Positions 35,300 to 45,075 are shown, numbered from the stretch's first letter. The stretch: 64,000 nt of DNA from Streptomyces alanosinicus (GCF_014650595.1 NZ_BMVG01000018.1:62001-126000); one strand, 5' to 3'. Notes: a model not told the origin generated them from the letters alone. Made by a program: numbers and translations.

Positions 35300-35970
35300 T
35301 CGGGTCCGTGCTGGCCATAGCCACTCGTGGATGGCGGCGACCAGCACGGTCGCGTGATAGCGGACGGCGAGTCTGTCGTACCTCGTGGCGACTGCGCGGT
35401 GGCGATTCAGTCGGTTGATCCCGGCGGCCGAGCGCCACCTGCGACAGTGCGGTACCCGGCGCCAGCCGCCCATCGAGGATGCACTCCCGCAGGAAGGCGT
35501 GCAGCGGTCCGATCGACTGCCGGGTGGCGGGCAGGTTCAGCGGCTCGATGCCGTCGATGACCATGATCGGCTGGGGCATGTCCTCCAGTAGTCGATGCCC
35601 TCGGCCTGAGCGTAGGCGACCACGTCGGCCATGGTCCGCAGGTGCAGACCGGGACGGTCGGGGACCGCGCAGCCCCGCTCGGCCGGCAGGATGCGGATCT
35701 CACCGATGGCCCGGGTGATGGTGGAACGGTCGACGCCGAACAGCAGTCCCAGGGCAGAGTGCGGGAGGTCGTGCCGCAGGTGGATGAGAGTGGCCACCAG
35801 CCGGTCGCCGAAGACCGACTGATGCCGGGCACGGCTCCCGCAGCCCGCCTCCGCAGCCCTCCCCGGGCCTCGTGACCGCGACCCTCAACACCGGCCTGCC
35901 ACGGTCGGGCCAACCCCTCCACCAGGCAGGCCAGATGACGCCGGGAGATGCCCGTGAAGAGCCGATGCAC
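35300..35970 (-). pseudogene. IS5-type transposase fossils
   Basis: Reading leftward there is an N-terminal HTH segment (LIHLRHDLPHSALGLLFG, DRSTITRAIGEIR), a frame change, then PQPIMVIDGIEPLNLP, and finally a C-terminal tail from an IS5-type enzyme (INRLNRHRAVATRYDRL and RYHATVLVAAIHEWL). The catalytic middle is missing and frames shift at least twice. Two different elements may have been joined. Confidence 0.6.
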
Positions 35971-36042
35971 GAGAACCGCCGATCGATCGTGACCGTCGCA
36001 GCGGGATCATGCCACCGACCAGCAAGGATGCTTCACCCGCTA

Positions 36043-37011
36043 TCACGCACCAAGTCGTTGGTCCTGCGGAGAAGGTACCGGGGCGTGCAGCTCGCCGGAT
36101 GCCACCTCCAGGATCGCTTTTCCGGGGATCCGACGCCCGCGAAGCGCCTCGGCTGCCTCGTCGAAGCGGTCCCACGACCCTTGCCAGCCGATCTCGACGG
36201 TGAGGGCTCCCTCAGCAGCCAGCTCCGTGAGAATGGCCAGGTCCGCGCCGACGTCGCCTTCGATGACGAAGGAGGTCAGCGACTTGGCCGGGCCGACGGT
36301 CGCATACGGGGGAAAGACCGCCGGCTCCCCGGATGTCCAACCGACGCTCTGCACGCTGCCACCGGGAGCGAGCAGGTTCCATGCCGCGACCAGCTGGGGG
36401 CCGCCGACGCTGTCGATGACCACGTCGACCGGTCGCTGGAGTCCCTCCAGCCCGATCAGCACCTCGTCGGCGCCGGACTCGGCCAGCCCCTCGCCACGGG
36501 CGGTCGAGCCCACGGACGCGATCACGTGGGCACCGGCCCGCGCCGCCAGTTGGACGGCGAACCGGCCGACCCCGCCGGAGGCCCCGGTGACCAACACCCT
36601 CTTGTCCGGTCCGAGCCCGGCCGCCCGCAGCGAGCGCAGCGCCGCCACTCCGGCGACAGGCAGTGCCACCGCCTGAGCCAGGTCCAATCCCTTCGGCACC
36701 TCGGCAAGCACACCCACGTCGATCGCGGCGCGCTCGGCGAACGCCCCCGCGGTCAGGGCCACCACACGGGTGCCCACTGCCGGGCCGGTTCCGTCCGCTG
36801 CGGCCTGAATGACCACTCCGGCGGCGTCCGAACCAAGCACCACCCCCACAGGGATCCGCCCGGAGCGGGCATCGTTGAGGTCGCCATAGTTCAACGAGGC
36901 GTGGGAGACGTCCACCAGGACCTGGCCCGGACCGGGCACGGGGTCGGGCACCTCGGCGAGGCGGACGGCGGCGGATGCGGACGGATCGACGACGAGAGCA
37001 CGAACAGACAT
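36043..37011 (-). CDS. Zinc-free MDR quinone/enone oxidoreductase
   Basis: A 322-residue medium-chain reductase of the quinone oxidoreductase subgroup. The N-terminal catalytic domain has NYGDLNDARSG in place of zinc ligands, and the Rossmann motif is VTGASGGVGRFAVQLA. It reduces quinones or activated alkenes with NADPH. It is divergent from an HxlR-type regulator with a 76-bp shared promoter region, the usual arrangement for a stress-inducible reductase under its own sensor. Confidence 0.88.
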   Translation of the reverse strand: MSVRALVVDPSASAAVRLAEVPDPVPGPGQVLVDVSHASLNYGDLNDARSGRIPVGVVLGSDAAGVVIQAAADGTGPAVGTRVVALTAGAFAERAAIDVGVLAEVPKGLDLAQAVALPVAGVAALRSLRAAGLGPDKRVLVTGASGGVGRFAVQLAARAGAHVIASVGSTARGEGLAESGADEVLIGLEGLQRPVDVVIDSVGGPQLVAAWNLLAPGGSVQSVGWTSGEPAVFPPYATVGPAKSLTSFVIEGDVGADLAILTELAAEGALTVEIGWQGSWDRFDEAAEALRGRRIPGKAILEVASGELHAPVPSPQDQRLGA

Positions 37012-37025
37012 ATAGCCCCCTTGGC

Positions 37026-37038
37026 TTACGACTTGTAA
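37026..37038. promoter_or_regulatory. HxlR operator candidate
   Basis: TTAC-GACTT-GTAA is an inverted repeat in the middle of the promoter region shared by the reductase and the HxlR gene. TTAC/GTAA half-sites are plausible for this family. Confidence 0.4.
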
Positions 37039-37087
37039 CAGCAGCCATCATCGATAACCTTGCTGCTCATCGGAAGGAGGCACTTTC

Positions 37088-37543
37088 ATGTCACGCAGTC
37101 ACACCCGTGTTACCGAAGCGCTGAGGGACGAAGCCTGCCCGGTCACCGAGGTGCTCGACCGTGTGGCGGGCAAGTGGAGCATCGGGATCCTGATCGCCGC
37201 CGCCCACGGCCCGGTCCGTTTCACCGAACTGGAACGTGCCATCAATGGCATCAGCCGACGCATGCTCACCCTCAACCTGCGCAGGCTGGAGCGGGACGGA
37301 CTCCTCGTTCGCACCGTGTATCCGACCGTGCCGCCCAAGGTCGAGTACAGCCTCACGCCCATGGCCCAGGAGCTCCACGCTTCGCTGACCGGTCTGGTGA
37401 GTTGGGCCGAGCGGCATCGGTCCGCCATCGCCGAGGCCCGCGCCACCTACGACACCGCGGCGGAGCAGAGACCCGACACCGGCAGAACGGGACCCGGACC
37501 CGCTCAGGCTTCTGCGAGTCACCAGCAGGTGGCGGGGAGCTAA
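37088..37543 (+). CDS. HxlR-family regulator
   Basis: A 151-residue winged-HTH regulator. The conserved cysteine in DEACPVTEVLDRVAGKWS and the motif FTELERAINGISRRMLT mark the HxlR/DUF24 family, whose members often sense electrophiles or quinones through that cysteine. AAGGAGG precedes ATG 37088 at 7 nt. The last 35 residues are a low-complexity tail. It probably represses the divergent MDR reductase. Confidence 0.9.
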   Translation: MSRSHTRVTEALRDEACPVTEVLDRVAGKWSIGILIAAAHGPVRFTELERAINGISRRMLTLNLRRLERDGLLVRTVYPTVPPKVEYSLTPMAQELHASLTGLVSWAERHRSAIAEARATYDTAAEQRPDTGRTGPGPAQASASHQQVAGS

Positions 37544-37688
37544 GGGCCCACCATCGACATCACGAGAGGTGCATGATCGCCCGGACAGTTCCTCATGACG
37601 GTTCCGACGATTACGCGCGTCTGGTCACCTCGACCACGCTCCCCAAGATCCCGGCCGCGCGCCGTACCGGGAAGATCCAACCCCTCAA

Positions 37689-38654
37689 TCAGCGGAGCTC
37701 TTCGCACCGGGCACGCAGTCGCGTCAGCGAGTCCTCCGCATACTCCGTCAAGGCGACCGGGCACAGCAGGACGTCCAGCGGGATGTCCGGGCCGCCCAGC
37801 TCGCGGCGCTGTTCGTAGAGGGCGCGGCCGCCGGGGGTGGTGAGCGTGATGCCGAGGTCCGCGACGTCCGGGCCGGTGCTGTACGGGAGCGCATGGCCGT
37901 CGTGCGCGCAGGACGCCTCCGCGTAGTGCGGCAGCGTCTTCTCCAGCGCCGTGACGAGGTCCTCGACCAGTTCCACATTCTCTTCAAAGGCGACGTACCA
38001 GCTCAGCGCCACGACGACCAGCAGCTGCCCGGGGCGGGCCCCCTCGTCCGCGTGCCGCAGCTGCATCGCCTGGTAGGAGATCTCCTCGTAGACATCCGTA
38101 CCCGCCTCCGGGTAGCCGTGCAGCAGTGCCGCCAGCGTGCCGATGGTCTCCTGGGCCCCCACGGGCAGGCGGGGCGGGATGTCCGTGGCCGAGCCCGGCT
38201 CGACGAGGTCCATGGCGATCCGCGCCAGACCGGCCACGTTGCGCGGGCAGCGCCACGCCTCGCGCGGGAAGTTCTCCTCCCAGTCGAGACTCTCGTCGGC
38301 GAGCCCGCGCAACTGCTCGGCGAGGTACTCGTCGTACCCCTCCTCGTGCTCCTGGTACGGGTGCGCCTCGTGCTCACACGCGTGGTCGCGCAGGGCGTCG
38401 TCCGCCGCCTTCAGTGCGGCCATGACCCCCGGCGCGGCGGCGTCGCCCTCGTCCCACGCGACGTAGGGGGCCATGAGCAGCAGACCGATCGTCCAGACAT
38501 ACGCCGACTCCCCGTCCGGTTCGGCGGCGAGCCGCGCCGCGCAGTCGAGGGCCGCCTGGTCGTATTCGTCGTTGAGGATGTTGTGGTAGTCCTCGCGTAT
38601 CGCGTCCCAGGTGAGGGAGAGCTCGTCGACGGGCAGGTGATCATCCATGTGCAT
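37689..38654 (-). CDS. Hypothetical Streptomyces protein
   Basis: A 321-residue acidic soluble protein I do not recognise by function. It is mostly helical, rich in Glu/Asp and Trp (DYHNILNDEYDQAALDCA, ADESLDWEENFPREAW), and has no signal peptide or membrane segment. Start ATG 38654 or ATG 38648. Regular codon use and intact frame support a real gene. No operon partner is visible. Confidence 0.7.
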   Translation of the reverse strand: MHMDDHLPVDELSLTWDAIREDYHNILNDEYDQAALDCAARLAAEPDGESAYVWTIGLLLMAPYVAWDEGDAAAPGVMAALKAADDALRDHACEHEAHPYQEHEEGYDEYLAEQLRGLADESLDWEENFPREAWRCPRNVAGLARIAMDLVEPGSATDIPPRLPVGAQETIGTLAALLHGYPEAGTDVYEEISYQAMQLRHADEGARPGQLLVVVALSWYVAFEENVELVEDLVTALEKTLPHYAEASCAHDGHALPYSTGPDVADLGITLTTPGGRALYEQRRELGGPDIPLDVLLCPVALTEYAEDSLTRLRARCEELR

Positions 38655-38791
38655 CAGGCGAGCCTAAGCGCTCCGCTGGAAGTTCAGTACGCCTCTTCGG
38701 GGCGCTGCCGAACCGCACCGGACTTCGCCAAGCCCGCTTGGCTGTGCCGTCTCATCCGGGCCGGACGTAACCCGGCGCCAACGCCCCTCCC

Positions 38792-39430
38792 CTACGCGGC
38801 GACCTCGTCGAGGAGCTGCAGGCCGTTGTTGCGGACGTTGTTGACGACTGTGGAGACCGGGCGAGCGTCCAGATGTCCGCCGGCGGGCCGGCCGGGGAGG
38901 GCTCGCAGTTCGTCGGGGTCTTGGTACGCGGGGCCGAGAAATGCTTCGTAGTGGTCCTCGGTGAGCGCGAGGGGCATGCGGGGGTGCACGGGGCCCGCTG
39001 CGTCGCTGGCCTCGATGGCCTCGATGGCCTCCATGGTGATGATCGTGCAGGTCATCATCCAGGCAGCCAGGTCGTCGTCCTGGGCGACGGCCGGGTCGCG
39101 CCAGTACTCGTACAGGCCTGCAAGGGCCATCACCTGGTCGTCCTCGGGGTGGATGAAGTACGGCCGCTTGCGGACCTTGCCCGTGGCCGGGTCCTTGCCG
39201 GGCTGCCATCCGTAGGGGCCGTCGGCCGGAAGCAGGCAGCGGCGTTTGACGAACGCGCGGCGGAAGGGCGGCTTCTCGTACACGGTCTCCACCCTGGCGC
39301 TGATCAGCCGTGCACCGATCTTCACGTCCTTCGCCCGGGACTGCACCAGGCCCCAGCGCAGCGGCCGCAGCTCCCGCCGGTCACATGACGCACCCGAAAT
39401 ACCATATTCGAACGCTTGCTCGACTTCTGG
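38792..39430 (-). pseudogene. Decayed SRAP (HMCES/YedK-like) gene
   Basis: The frame matches the SRAP domain from RPLRWGLVQSRAKD through RRCLLPADGPYGWQ and IHPRMPL-type VHPRMPLALT to VNNVRNNGLQLLDEV. SRAP proteins crosslink to abasic sites in single-stranded DNA through Cys2 of an N-terminal MCGR. Here the first 70 or so residues are missing, so the catalytic Cys is absent, and the usual Tyr-Glu-Trp reads Tyr-Gly-Trp, removing the conserved Glu. The late His is kept. It is therefore a catalytically dead remnant. Confidence 0.75.
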
Positions 39431-39443
39431 GCTATGGCGCGCC

Positions 39444-39593
39444 TCAAGAGACGCAGGTCGGGCAGGAGGTGCCGAGCGGATCGTAGCTCCGAAGGGGCGG
39501 GGGGAGGATCGGCCGCACGCCGCTGGTCGTCGCGGCACTGTCGTCGTCCCGCTCTTCGTCCTCGTCATTGTCCTGCTGCTCCGGGTCTTCCAT
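39444..39593 (-). CDS. Small acidic ORF with Cys-containing tail
   Basis: A 49-residue frame starting ATG 39593 (GTG 39599 is 6 nt earlier). The first 20 residues are strongly acidic (EDPEQQDNDEDEERDDD); then comes a Pro-rich PILPPPLRSYDP and a tail GTSCPTCVS ending at the stop. Third codon positions are mostly G or C, as expected for real coding. A GGAGGG lies about 25 nt upstream, which is far. I do not recognise the family. A leader-plus-Ser/Thr/Cys core layout recalls a RiPP precursor, but no modifying enzyme is nearby; a small regulatory peptide is equally possible. Confidence 0.45.
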   Translation of the reverse strand: MEDPEQQDNDEDEERDDDSAATTSGVRPILPPPLRSYDPLGTSCPTCVS

Positions 39594-39918
39594 GACCACC
39601 AGTGTTTCGCGTCCCTCCGACCGTGTGGGGGGACGCTCCCGCGCACCGCGTGAGCGTCAGGCGGGAATGGGGGCGGCCTGCCGGCCGGCTCGGCAGGTGG
39701 TGGAGTCGGAGGCGTCGGTGCGCCCGGATTCGGTCGAGCTTCGACGCTCTTACTGGACCGCCGACGTCTTTCGGGGTCCTTCGTGGCGGCGCAGGCGTTC
39801 GGTTCGGCTTCACATAGCTCGGAGCGGTCTCGACGACCTCCGGACCTGCTGTGCCCAGGGGTTGGGGGACACCGGCCGGGCACGTCAGGGCGTGGCCGAG
39901 GACACGCCGTGCGCACCG
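39594..39918. other. Gap with no recognised content
   Basis: Both strands are open in several frames because of high GC, but I see no motif, ribosome site or repeat that supports a gene here. Confidence 0.5.
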
Positions 39919-40645
39919 GATGCCTGGAAACACCATCTCGTCCGGCACGCGCTGCGTCACGATGGCCCTGGCGGCTGCTCTCGTTCGGCAACGAGCAGTA
40001 CCAGATCCGCAGCATCGCGACCGGGCTGTGCCTGGATGTGGGCGCGTCGACCACTCCGCGTGATGTCACTCACCTCGCGCTGACACCCTGCAAGGCGACG
40101 GACAGTCAGCACTGGCTCCTGACGCCCCCGGCCGGCTCTGACCCCAGGAACAAGGCCCTCTCGTCCAACCTGTCCGACTCCTACACGGACCCCGTCGGGC
40201 TGGAGCACGTCCAGACCGGCCGGATGCTGGCCGGCGAACCCCGCGAGCTCGACGGCATGCGCGTGCGCGCCTACCCGCACCGCACCCAGCCCACGCCCAA
40301 CAGGGAGAAGCGGATCCCCGAATGGGTCGACAACGTGCGGGTGCGGATACGCGACGCTACGACCGGCCTCTGCATCCAGACGGACCCCAATCTCCCCAGC
40401 GACGGGTTCCTCGGCATCGACCTGCGGGCCTGCAACGGCTCCCGCGGCCAGACCTGGCGCGTCCAGCCGGTCAGCGAGAATGCCTTCCGGCTCCGCAACG
40501 ACCAGCCCGTCCTCGGCGACGATGCCTGGCCTCGGGGTCGAAGGTCGGGGCCGCTCAGGGGCGAGTCAGGAAACGACGGGGCTGTAGCCGTGTGCAAGAC
40601 GAGTCAGCCTTCGGACTCGCGCTCTACCGCTTCTGGCAGTGGTGA
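39919..40645 (+). pseudogene. Decayed secreted ricin-type lectin-domain protein
   Basis: A frame beginning ATG 39919 looks like a signal peptide start (RCVTMALAAAL). After a frame change near 39980 the sequence reads as ricin-type repeats: EQYQIRSIATGLCLDVG, KATDSQHWLL and DATTGLCIQTD with RGQTWRVQPV. A second frame change near 40520 leads to a possible original C-terminus (SAFGLALYRFWQW). At least two lesions make it a pseudogene. Confidence 0.55.
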
Positions 40646-41134
40646 CGGTGCGACGTCGGTGAAGACAGGCATGCCGAGATCGACCAGCTTTGGTCGGGCA
40701 TCGACGTGGGCTCCGTTTGGAGGAGTTTGGTCCTGAAGTGGCTGTTTTCTCCTTCAGGCTGGTGGGCGGGCCTCAATGATGTGCGGGGCGGCGGTCACGG
40801 TGTCGGCGAGCGTGCTGAGCACGGGGACTCCGTGCTGACTGACGACGTAGATCAGGTAGCGGTTGCGCTCGGGGTTGGGGCAGTCGGGTGGACATCCCAA
40901 GACGGCTGAGCTTCGGTCTCCCAGCCGACCTGGTCGTCGTAGTGCTCGGTGCGCTTGCGTCCGCGGGATTTTGGGGTGAGTACGGTCAACGGCTTGACGC
41001 CAGTCCAGTTGGCGGCCAGTGCCTCGATGGCGGCGGGCCGCCAGGATGCGACGCCGCTGCCGGCGCGGGGGCGCGATCTCCTGCTGCGGCGTCCATGGCA
41101 GCGCGAGCCGGTCGCCCGCACTGCGCGGCACGAC
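40646..41134. other. Gap with decayed, unassigned coding-like DNA
   Basis: On the minus strand fragments such as ALAANWTGVKPLTVLTP and NRYLIYVVSQHGVPVLS have protein-like composition but lie in different frames. I cannot assign a family. Confidence 0.4.
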
Positions 41135-41265
41135 TTGGATATGGAGGTGTTCCTCGACCCGGGCCCGGGTCCCGTCGGACACCCCCGAGCGGCCGTTGAG
41201 CACCTTCGACAACGTGGGGAGCGAGACGCCGGCGGACTCCGCGATGTATGCGATGGTCACCGACG
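41135..41265 (-). pseudogene. LacI-family HTH fragment
   Basis: The segment TIAYIAESAGVSLPTLSKVL with NGRSGVSDGTRARVEEHL is a LacI-family DNA-binding headpiece, including the hinge-side Asn-Gly. The sugar-binding domain that should follow is absent. It lies immediately downstream of the GH5 gene, where cellulase regulators of CebR type are often found, so it may be the remnant of that gene's repressor. Confidence 0.65.
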
Positions 41266-41501
41266 CCGGCCCGCCGCTCTGCGCGGCCTGCTCGCCGTCC
41301 GGAGCCGCACCCTCGTTGTTGTGCGCCACGACTGCCTTTGCTCGGTTCCGGAGCGGGCCGCTCGCCTGCCATGCGGTGCACCCGCCTGCGCGCCGCCATT
41401 CTGGCATCGGAGCGCGCGCGGTAACGGCGGTCGGCCGCTCAAATCGGTCGCGGCGAGCAGGTCCGCGTCGAGACAGCTGTCGAGAGTGCCGACGCGGAAG
41501 A

Positions 41502-41545
41502 GTCCCGGCTGCCGAGCTCGGTTTGACGAGCCCGGCAGCCGGGAC
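41502..41545 (-). terminator. Long hairpin terminator of GH5 gene
   Basis: GTCCCGGCTGCCG pairs perfectly with CGGCAGCCGGGAC (13 bp). An inner 5-bp stem GCTCG/CGAGC is capped by GTTTGA. It begins 20 bp past the GH5 stop on the gene's strand. Confidence 0.75.
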
Positions 41546-41564
41546 GACAGGGGGTGGTGAGCGG

Positions 41565-43516
41565 TCAGTCGGCCCAAGCGGCTATGGACGTACCGGACCG
41601 GTAGATGTGGTAAGTGACCTTGGCGCCGCTGTAGAAATAGAAGGTGATGTTCACCCGGGAGTTGTCCCGCACCGAGCTGAGGAACGCGTTGGTGAGGGTG
41701 ATGGTGTTGCCCGAGTAGTCGGGAGTGAAGGAGGTGTTGAACTCCTGGAACGCCGTCCAGCTGGCGGGACCCGCGTTGCCGCCGTCCTCGTAGTGCGCCT
41801 CCATGGTGGCGAGCTGGTCACCGCGGAACTGGGTGGGAATGGTCAGGGAGTTGATGTTCGCCGAGTTGCCGGACAGCTGCGGGGTGTCGTACGTCGCCAC
41901 ATGGATCTTCCAGCGCAGACCCGCGGAGAACCGTGCCTCGATCGTGGCGTTGTCGCCGTAGGAACGGTTGCCGACCAGCCGGGTCAGGGCCGCCGACTTC
42001 AGGGTGAGCTGGTCGCTGGAGACCGTGTAGTCCGAGCCCTCGGAGAGCTTGCTGTCACCCTGCCAAAGTCCTTGGAACGACAGGCCGTTGAGGTTGAGGG
42101 TGAGCGACTGGTCGTTGATGGAACCGGACTTGGGGACGAAGATCCGGTCGAAGGACGTCGAGCCGGAGCGGGTGGTCCAGCTCGACTTCATCAGGTCGAA
42201 CAGCTCCTGGTCCCGCCACTGCAGGGTCGAGCGGTTCAGGAAGGCGAACGGGTCCCACAGGGCCGTGACCACACCGGCCTGGCGTGCCGCGTAGCCCACG
42301 TGCTCGAAGTACTTCAGGGCCTCGCCCCGCTCGATGCGGTCCGGGTGGTTCTGGTCGGGCCAGCTGAGCAGGCCGTACTCGCCGAGGTAGACGGGGATGC
42401 CCTTGGCGACGAACGTGTCGTGCATCCGGGCGAAGGCGTCGTTCAGATCCTTCTGGGCGTTGTCGTCGTAGCGGGTGCCGTTCGCGATGTTCACGCTGAA
42501 CGGGTAGTAGCTGTAGTAGTGCACGGTGGCGACCACGTTGGGGTCGTGGAGCTTGCTGATCGTGGCGGACAGGTCGTCCATGAGCGAGTGGGACGGAGTG
42601 CAGCCCTGCGTCGGCAGTACGAGCAGACGCTGCCCGTTCTGCCCGCCCGAGGAACGGACGATCCTCTGGAACGAGACGTTCAGCTCGTCGAGGGCCTGGG
42701 TCTTCTGCTGCGCCGTGGCGTTGTCGAACTGCGGCTCGTTGACGCTCTCGAAGAGCAGGGTGCGCGGCTCGTCCTTGAAGGTCGAAGCGATCTGTGTCCA
42801 GGACGAGTTGAAGCGGGCCAGCACGTTGTCGTGGTCGGCGGGCATCTTGCTGATCCACTGCCACGAGTCGTGGTGAACATTGATCACCACGTACAGGCCG
42901 TCGGACAGCGCCCAGTCGACGACCTGCTTCACACGGCTCATGAAGGCGGAGTCGATCGTGTACGGCGCGCTGGACGACTGGTGGTCGGTCCACGTCACCG
43001 GGATGCGGACGCTGCGGAAACCCTGCGCGCGGATGGTGTCGAAGAGCTGCTTCGTGGCGGGCGGGTTGCCCCAGGACGTCTCGTCCGGGATGGCGTCCAG
43101 GCTGTTGCCGAGGTTCCAGCTGGGCTGCATCTCGGCTAGGGCGTGTTGCGAAAGTCCCGTCGTCCGCCCGGAGGGCGGGCCGAGCGGCGTCCGGTGCGTG
43201 CTCTGGGGGTCCCCCCGGCCGCGGAGGCTGGGGGAGTGCCGGGCGGAAGCCCTCGTACTGGTTGTACGTGGGTTTTCGCCCGGTGCGGCGAGAGTGCGTG
43301 CCAGGCGTCGGGCGGCAGACGGGACTTTCGCAACACGCCCTAGGGCGTCCGCGGCCCTGGCCGGGACCTTCAGCGTCTGGGGGCTGCTCCGGCGGCGGGC
43401 GCGGTCAGCGCGGTGCCCAGGAACAGGACGACGGTGGAGACCAGGGCGAACAGCGTGCTCGCCAGATGTCTGGGTGCGCTGCCGCGGTGGAGCGCGGCTC
43501 GGTGCGACTCGGTCAT
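41565..43516 (-). pseudogene. GH5 cellulase disrupted by frameshift and MITE
   Basis: The gene encodes a signal peptide (ATG 43516, AAGGAC upstream; hydrophobic LFALVSTVVLFLG), a linker PQTLKVPARAADAL, a GH5 barrel and two beta modules. GH5 marks are WNLGNSLDAIPD, acid/base Glu in SVNEPQFD and nucleophile Glu in YLGEYGLLSW. The tail resembles a CBM_X2 Ig-like module followed by CBM46, as in GH5_4 endoglucanases. Two lesions are seen. The signal-peptide frame meets TGA at 43370-43372; one extra C in the five-C run at 43379-43383 would join it to the mature frame. A 200-bp MITE plus 4-bp duplication then interrupts the linker in frame. Confidence 0.85.
43140..43339. mobile_element. 200-bp MITE with CTAG target duplication
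   Basis: Perfect 22-bp terminal inverted repeats begin GGCGTGTTGCGAAAGT and end with the complement, at 43140-43161 and 43318-43339. CTAG is duplicated at 43136-43139 and 43340-43343, fitting the YTAR target rule of the IS5 subgroup. No ORF of its own. Removing the element and one CTAG restores ...ALAEMQPSW in the cellulase, a direct proof of insertion. An IS5-type transposase acting in trans is the likely mover. Confidence 0.9.
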
Positions 43517-43640
43517 GTCCCTTGTATCCCTGTCGGTTTCGGGATGGTTGTGGGGGGTGCACCGCCTGCGGGACGTGCGTACAGGCGGACATCAACTGCG
43601 GGGTGAGGACCCGGCTCGGACGGTTGCCCTTCCGAGTGTC

Positions 43641-43650
43641 GAAGCGCTTC
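43641..43650. promoter_or_regulatory. LacI-family operator candidate
   Basis: GAAGCGCTTC is a perfect 10-bp palindrome with the central CG-type symmetry typical of LacI-family sites, 125 bp upstream of the GH5 start. A second inverted repeat, TGTTTC-CGCC-GAAACA, lies at 43675-43690. Confidence 0.5.
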
Positions 43651-43989
43651 ACCTAAGGAGGGAAGTTTACGAGATGTTTCCGCCGAAACAAGTGGTTGAA
43701 CACAAAAAAACTTTCGTTGGCCCGAGTCCCATGAGTTCTGCCCTGCCGCCGCTCGACATGGACCGACTGCCGTTCCGCGACTCTGCGCTGGCTCTGTCGA
43801 AGCGCATCGACAACATGCCTGGGACGAGGACCTCGTGCACGCGCGCTCCCCGGTCGCGTGCCGCCCCCGGGGAGGGCATGGGGATGCCCTGGGCTGATGT
43901 GTTGGTTGTCATGTGGCTGAAGTTCGTGACCGGAGGTGCGACGCTTGTAGTGGCAGCGCATGGCGGTGGCCTGGTGGCGGCGGCCCGGG

Positions 43990-45039
43990 CAGGACAGCCG
44001 GCACCGTCCGCTGACCCGGATGAGCGGATCCGGCAGCTGGAGACCCGGGTGGCCGAGCTTGAGGCGAGCGAGCGGAAGCTGGCCACCGAGCGGGACATCC
44101 TGCGCAAGGCGGCCAAGTATTTCGCCGGCGAGACGAACTGGTGAACCGCTTCCAGTTCGTCCATGATCACCGGGACACCTCGGCGTGAAGCGGTTGCGCC
44201 AGGTGCTGGGCGTGAACCGTTCCAGCTCCTACAAGTGGCAGGGCGGGGCCGACGCGCGGACCGCACGGCAGGCCGCCGACCGGCCCTGGCCGAACGGATC
44301 CGCGCCGTCCACGCCGACTCCGGCGGCGCCTACGGCTCTCCGCGGATCACCGCCGAGCTTCGCGCCGACGGCCGGAAGATCAACGAGAGAACGGGTGGCT
44401 CGCGTGATGCGCAAGTTCTCCATCCAGGGCATACGCCTGTGCGGACGGGTCCGCACCACGATCTCCGAGCCGTCGGCGACACCGGTCCCGGACCTGTTCC
44501 AGCGGGACTTCACCGCCCCGGTGCCCGGGGTCACGTACATGGGTGACATCACCTGTCTCCCCACCGGAGACGGCCAGTCCCTCTGTCTGGCCACGGTCCT
44601 GGACTGCTTCAGCCGCCGGGTGGTCGGCTGGTCCATCGCCGGACGCATGCGCACCGAACTCGTCGCCGACGCCCTGCGAATGGCAGCCGCCACCCGCGGC
44701 GGTCTGGACGGCACGGTCTTCCACTCCGATCACGGCACCCAGTACACATCACGTGAATTCGCCGATCTGTGCGGTGAGTTGGGCGTCACCCAGTCCATGG
44801 GCGCGGTCGGCACCTCCGCCGACAACGCCGCCTGCGAGAGCTTGCATGCCGAACTCAAACGGAAGACACCACGCGGCGCCCACCACTACCCGGGCGCGGA
44901 ACTCCTCCGACGCACCGTCTTCCGGTGACTCACCCGCTACAAGACCCGCCGCAGGCACTCCGCCAACGGACACCTCAGCCCCGTGGCCTACGAAAACCAG
45001 CACCAGCAGGAGTCCGGTAAGGTCACGCTGGCCACATGA
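43990..45039 (+). pseudogene. IS3-family OrfA/OrfB fossil
   Basis: The C-terminal zipper of OrfA (RIRQLETRVAELEASE, DILRKAAKYF) ends at 44144. OrfB follows: RLRQVLGVNRSSSYKWQ, then in another frame AERIRAVHADSGGAYGSPR, then back to RVARVMRKFSIQGIRL and the DDE core (GDITCLPTGDG, FHSDHGTQYTS, ADNAACESLHAELKR). A TGA at 44927 replaces the expected Trp before LTRYKTRRRHSANG. OrfA lacks its HTH. At least three lesions make it inactive. Confidence 0.8.
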
Positions 45040-45075
45040 TCACCCGAACGCGTGTCCACTTCCTCGAGGGAAGGC

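Noticed and set aside
41565..43652. A 695-codon frame for the GH5 gene
   Set aside because: Its N-terminal part is MITE sequence and out-of-frame signal-peptide DNA; the true start is ATG 43516 in another frame.
43671..44144. A continuous gene joining the AT-richer GH5 upstream region to the IS3 OrfA tail
   Set aside because: Only the last 45 residues look like a protein family; the earlier part is the GH5 regulatory region read by chance.
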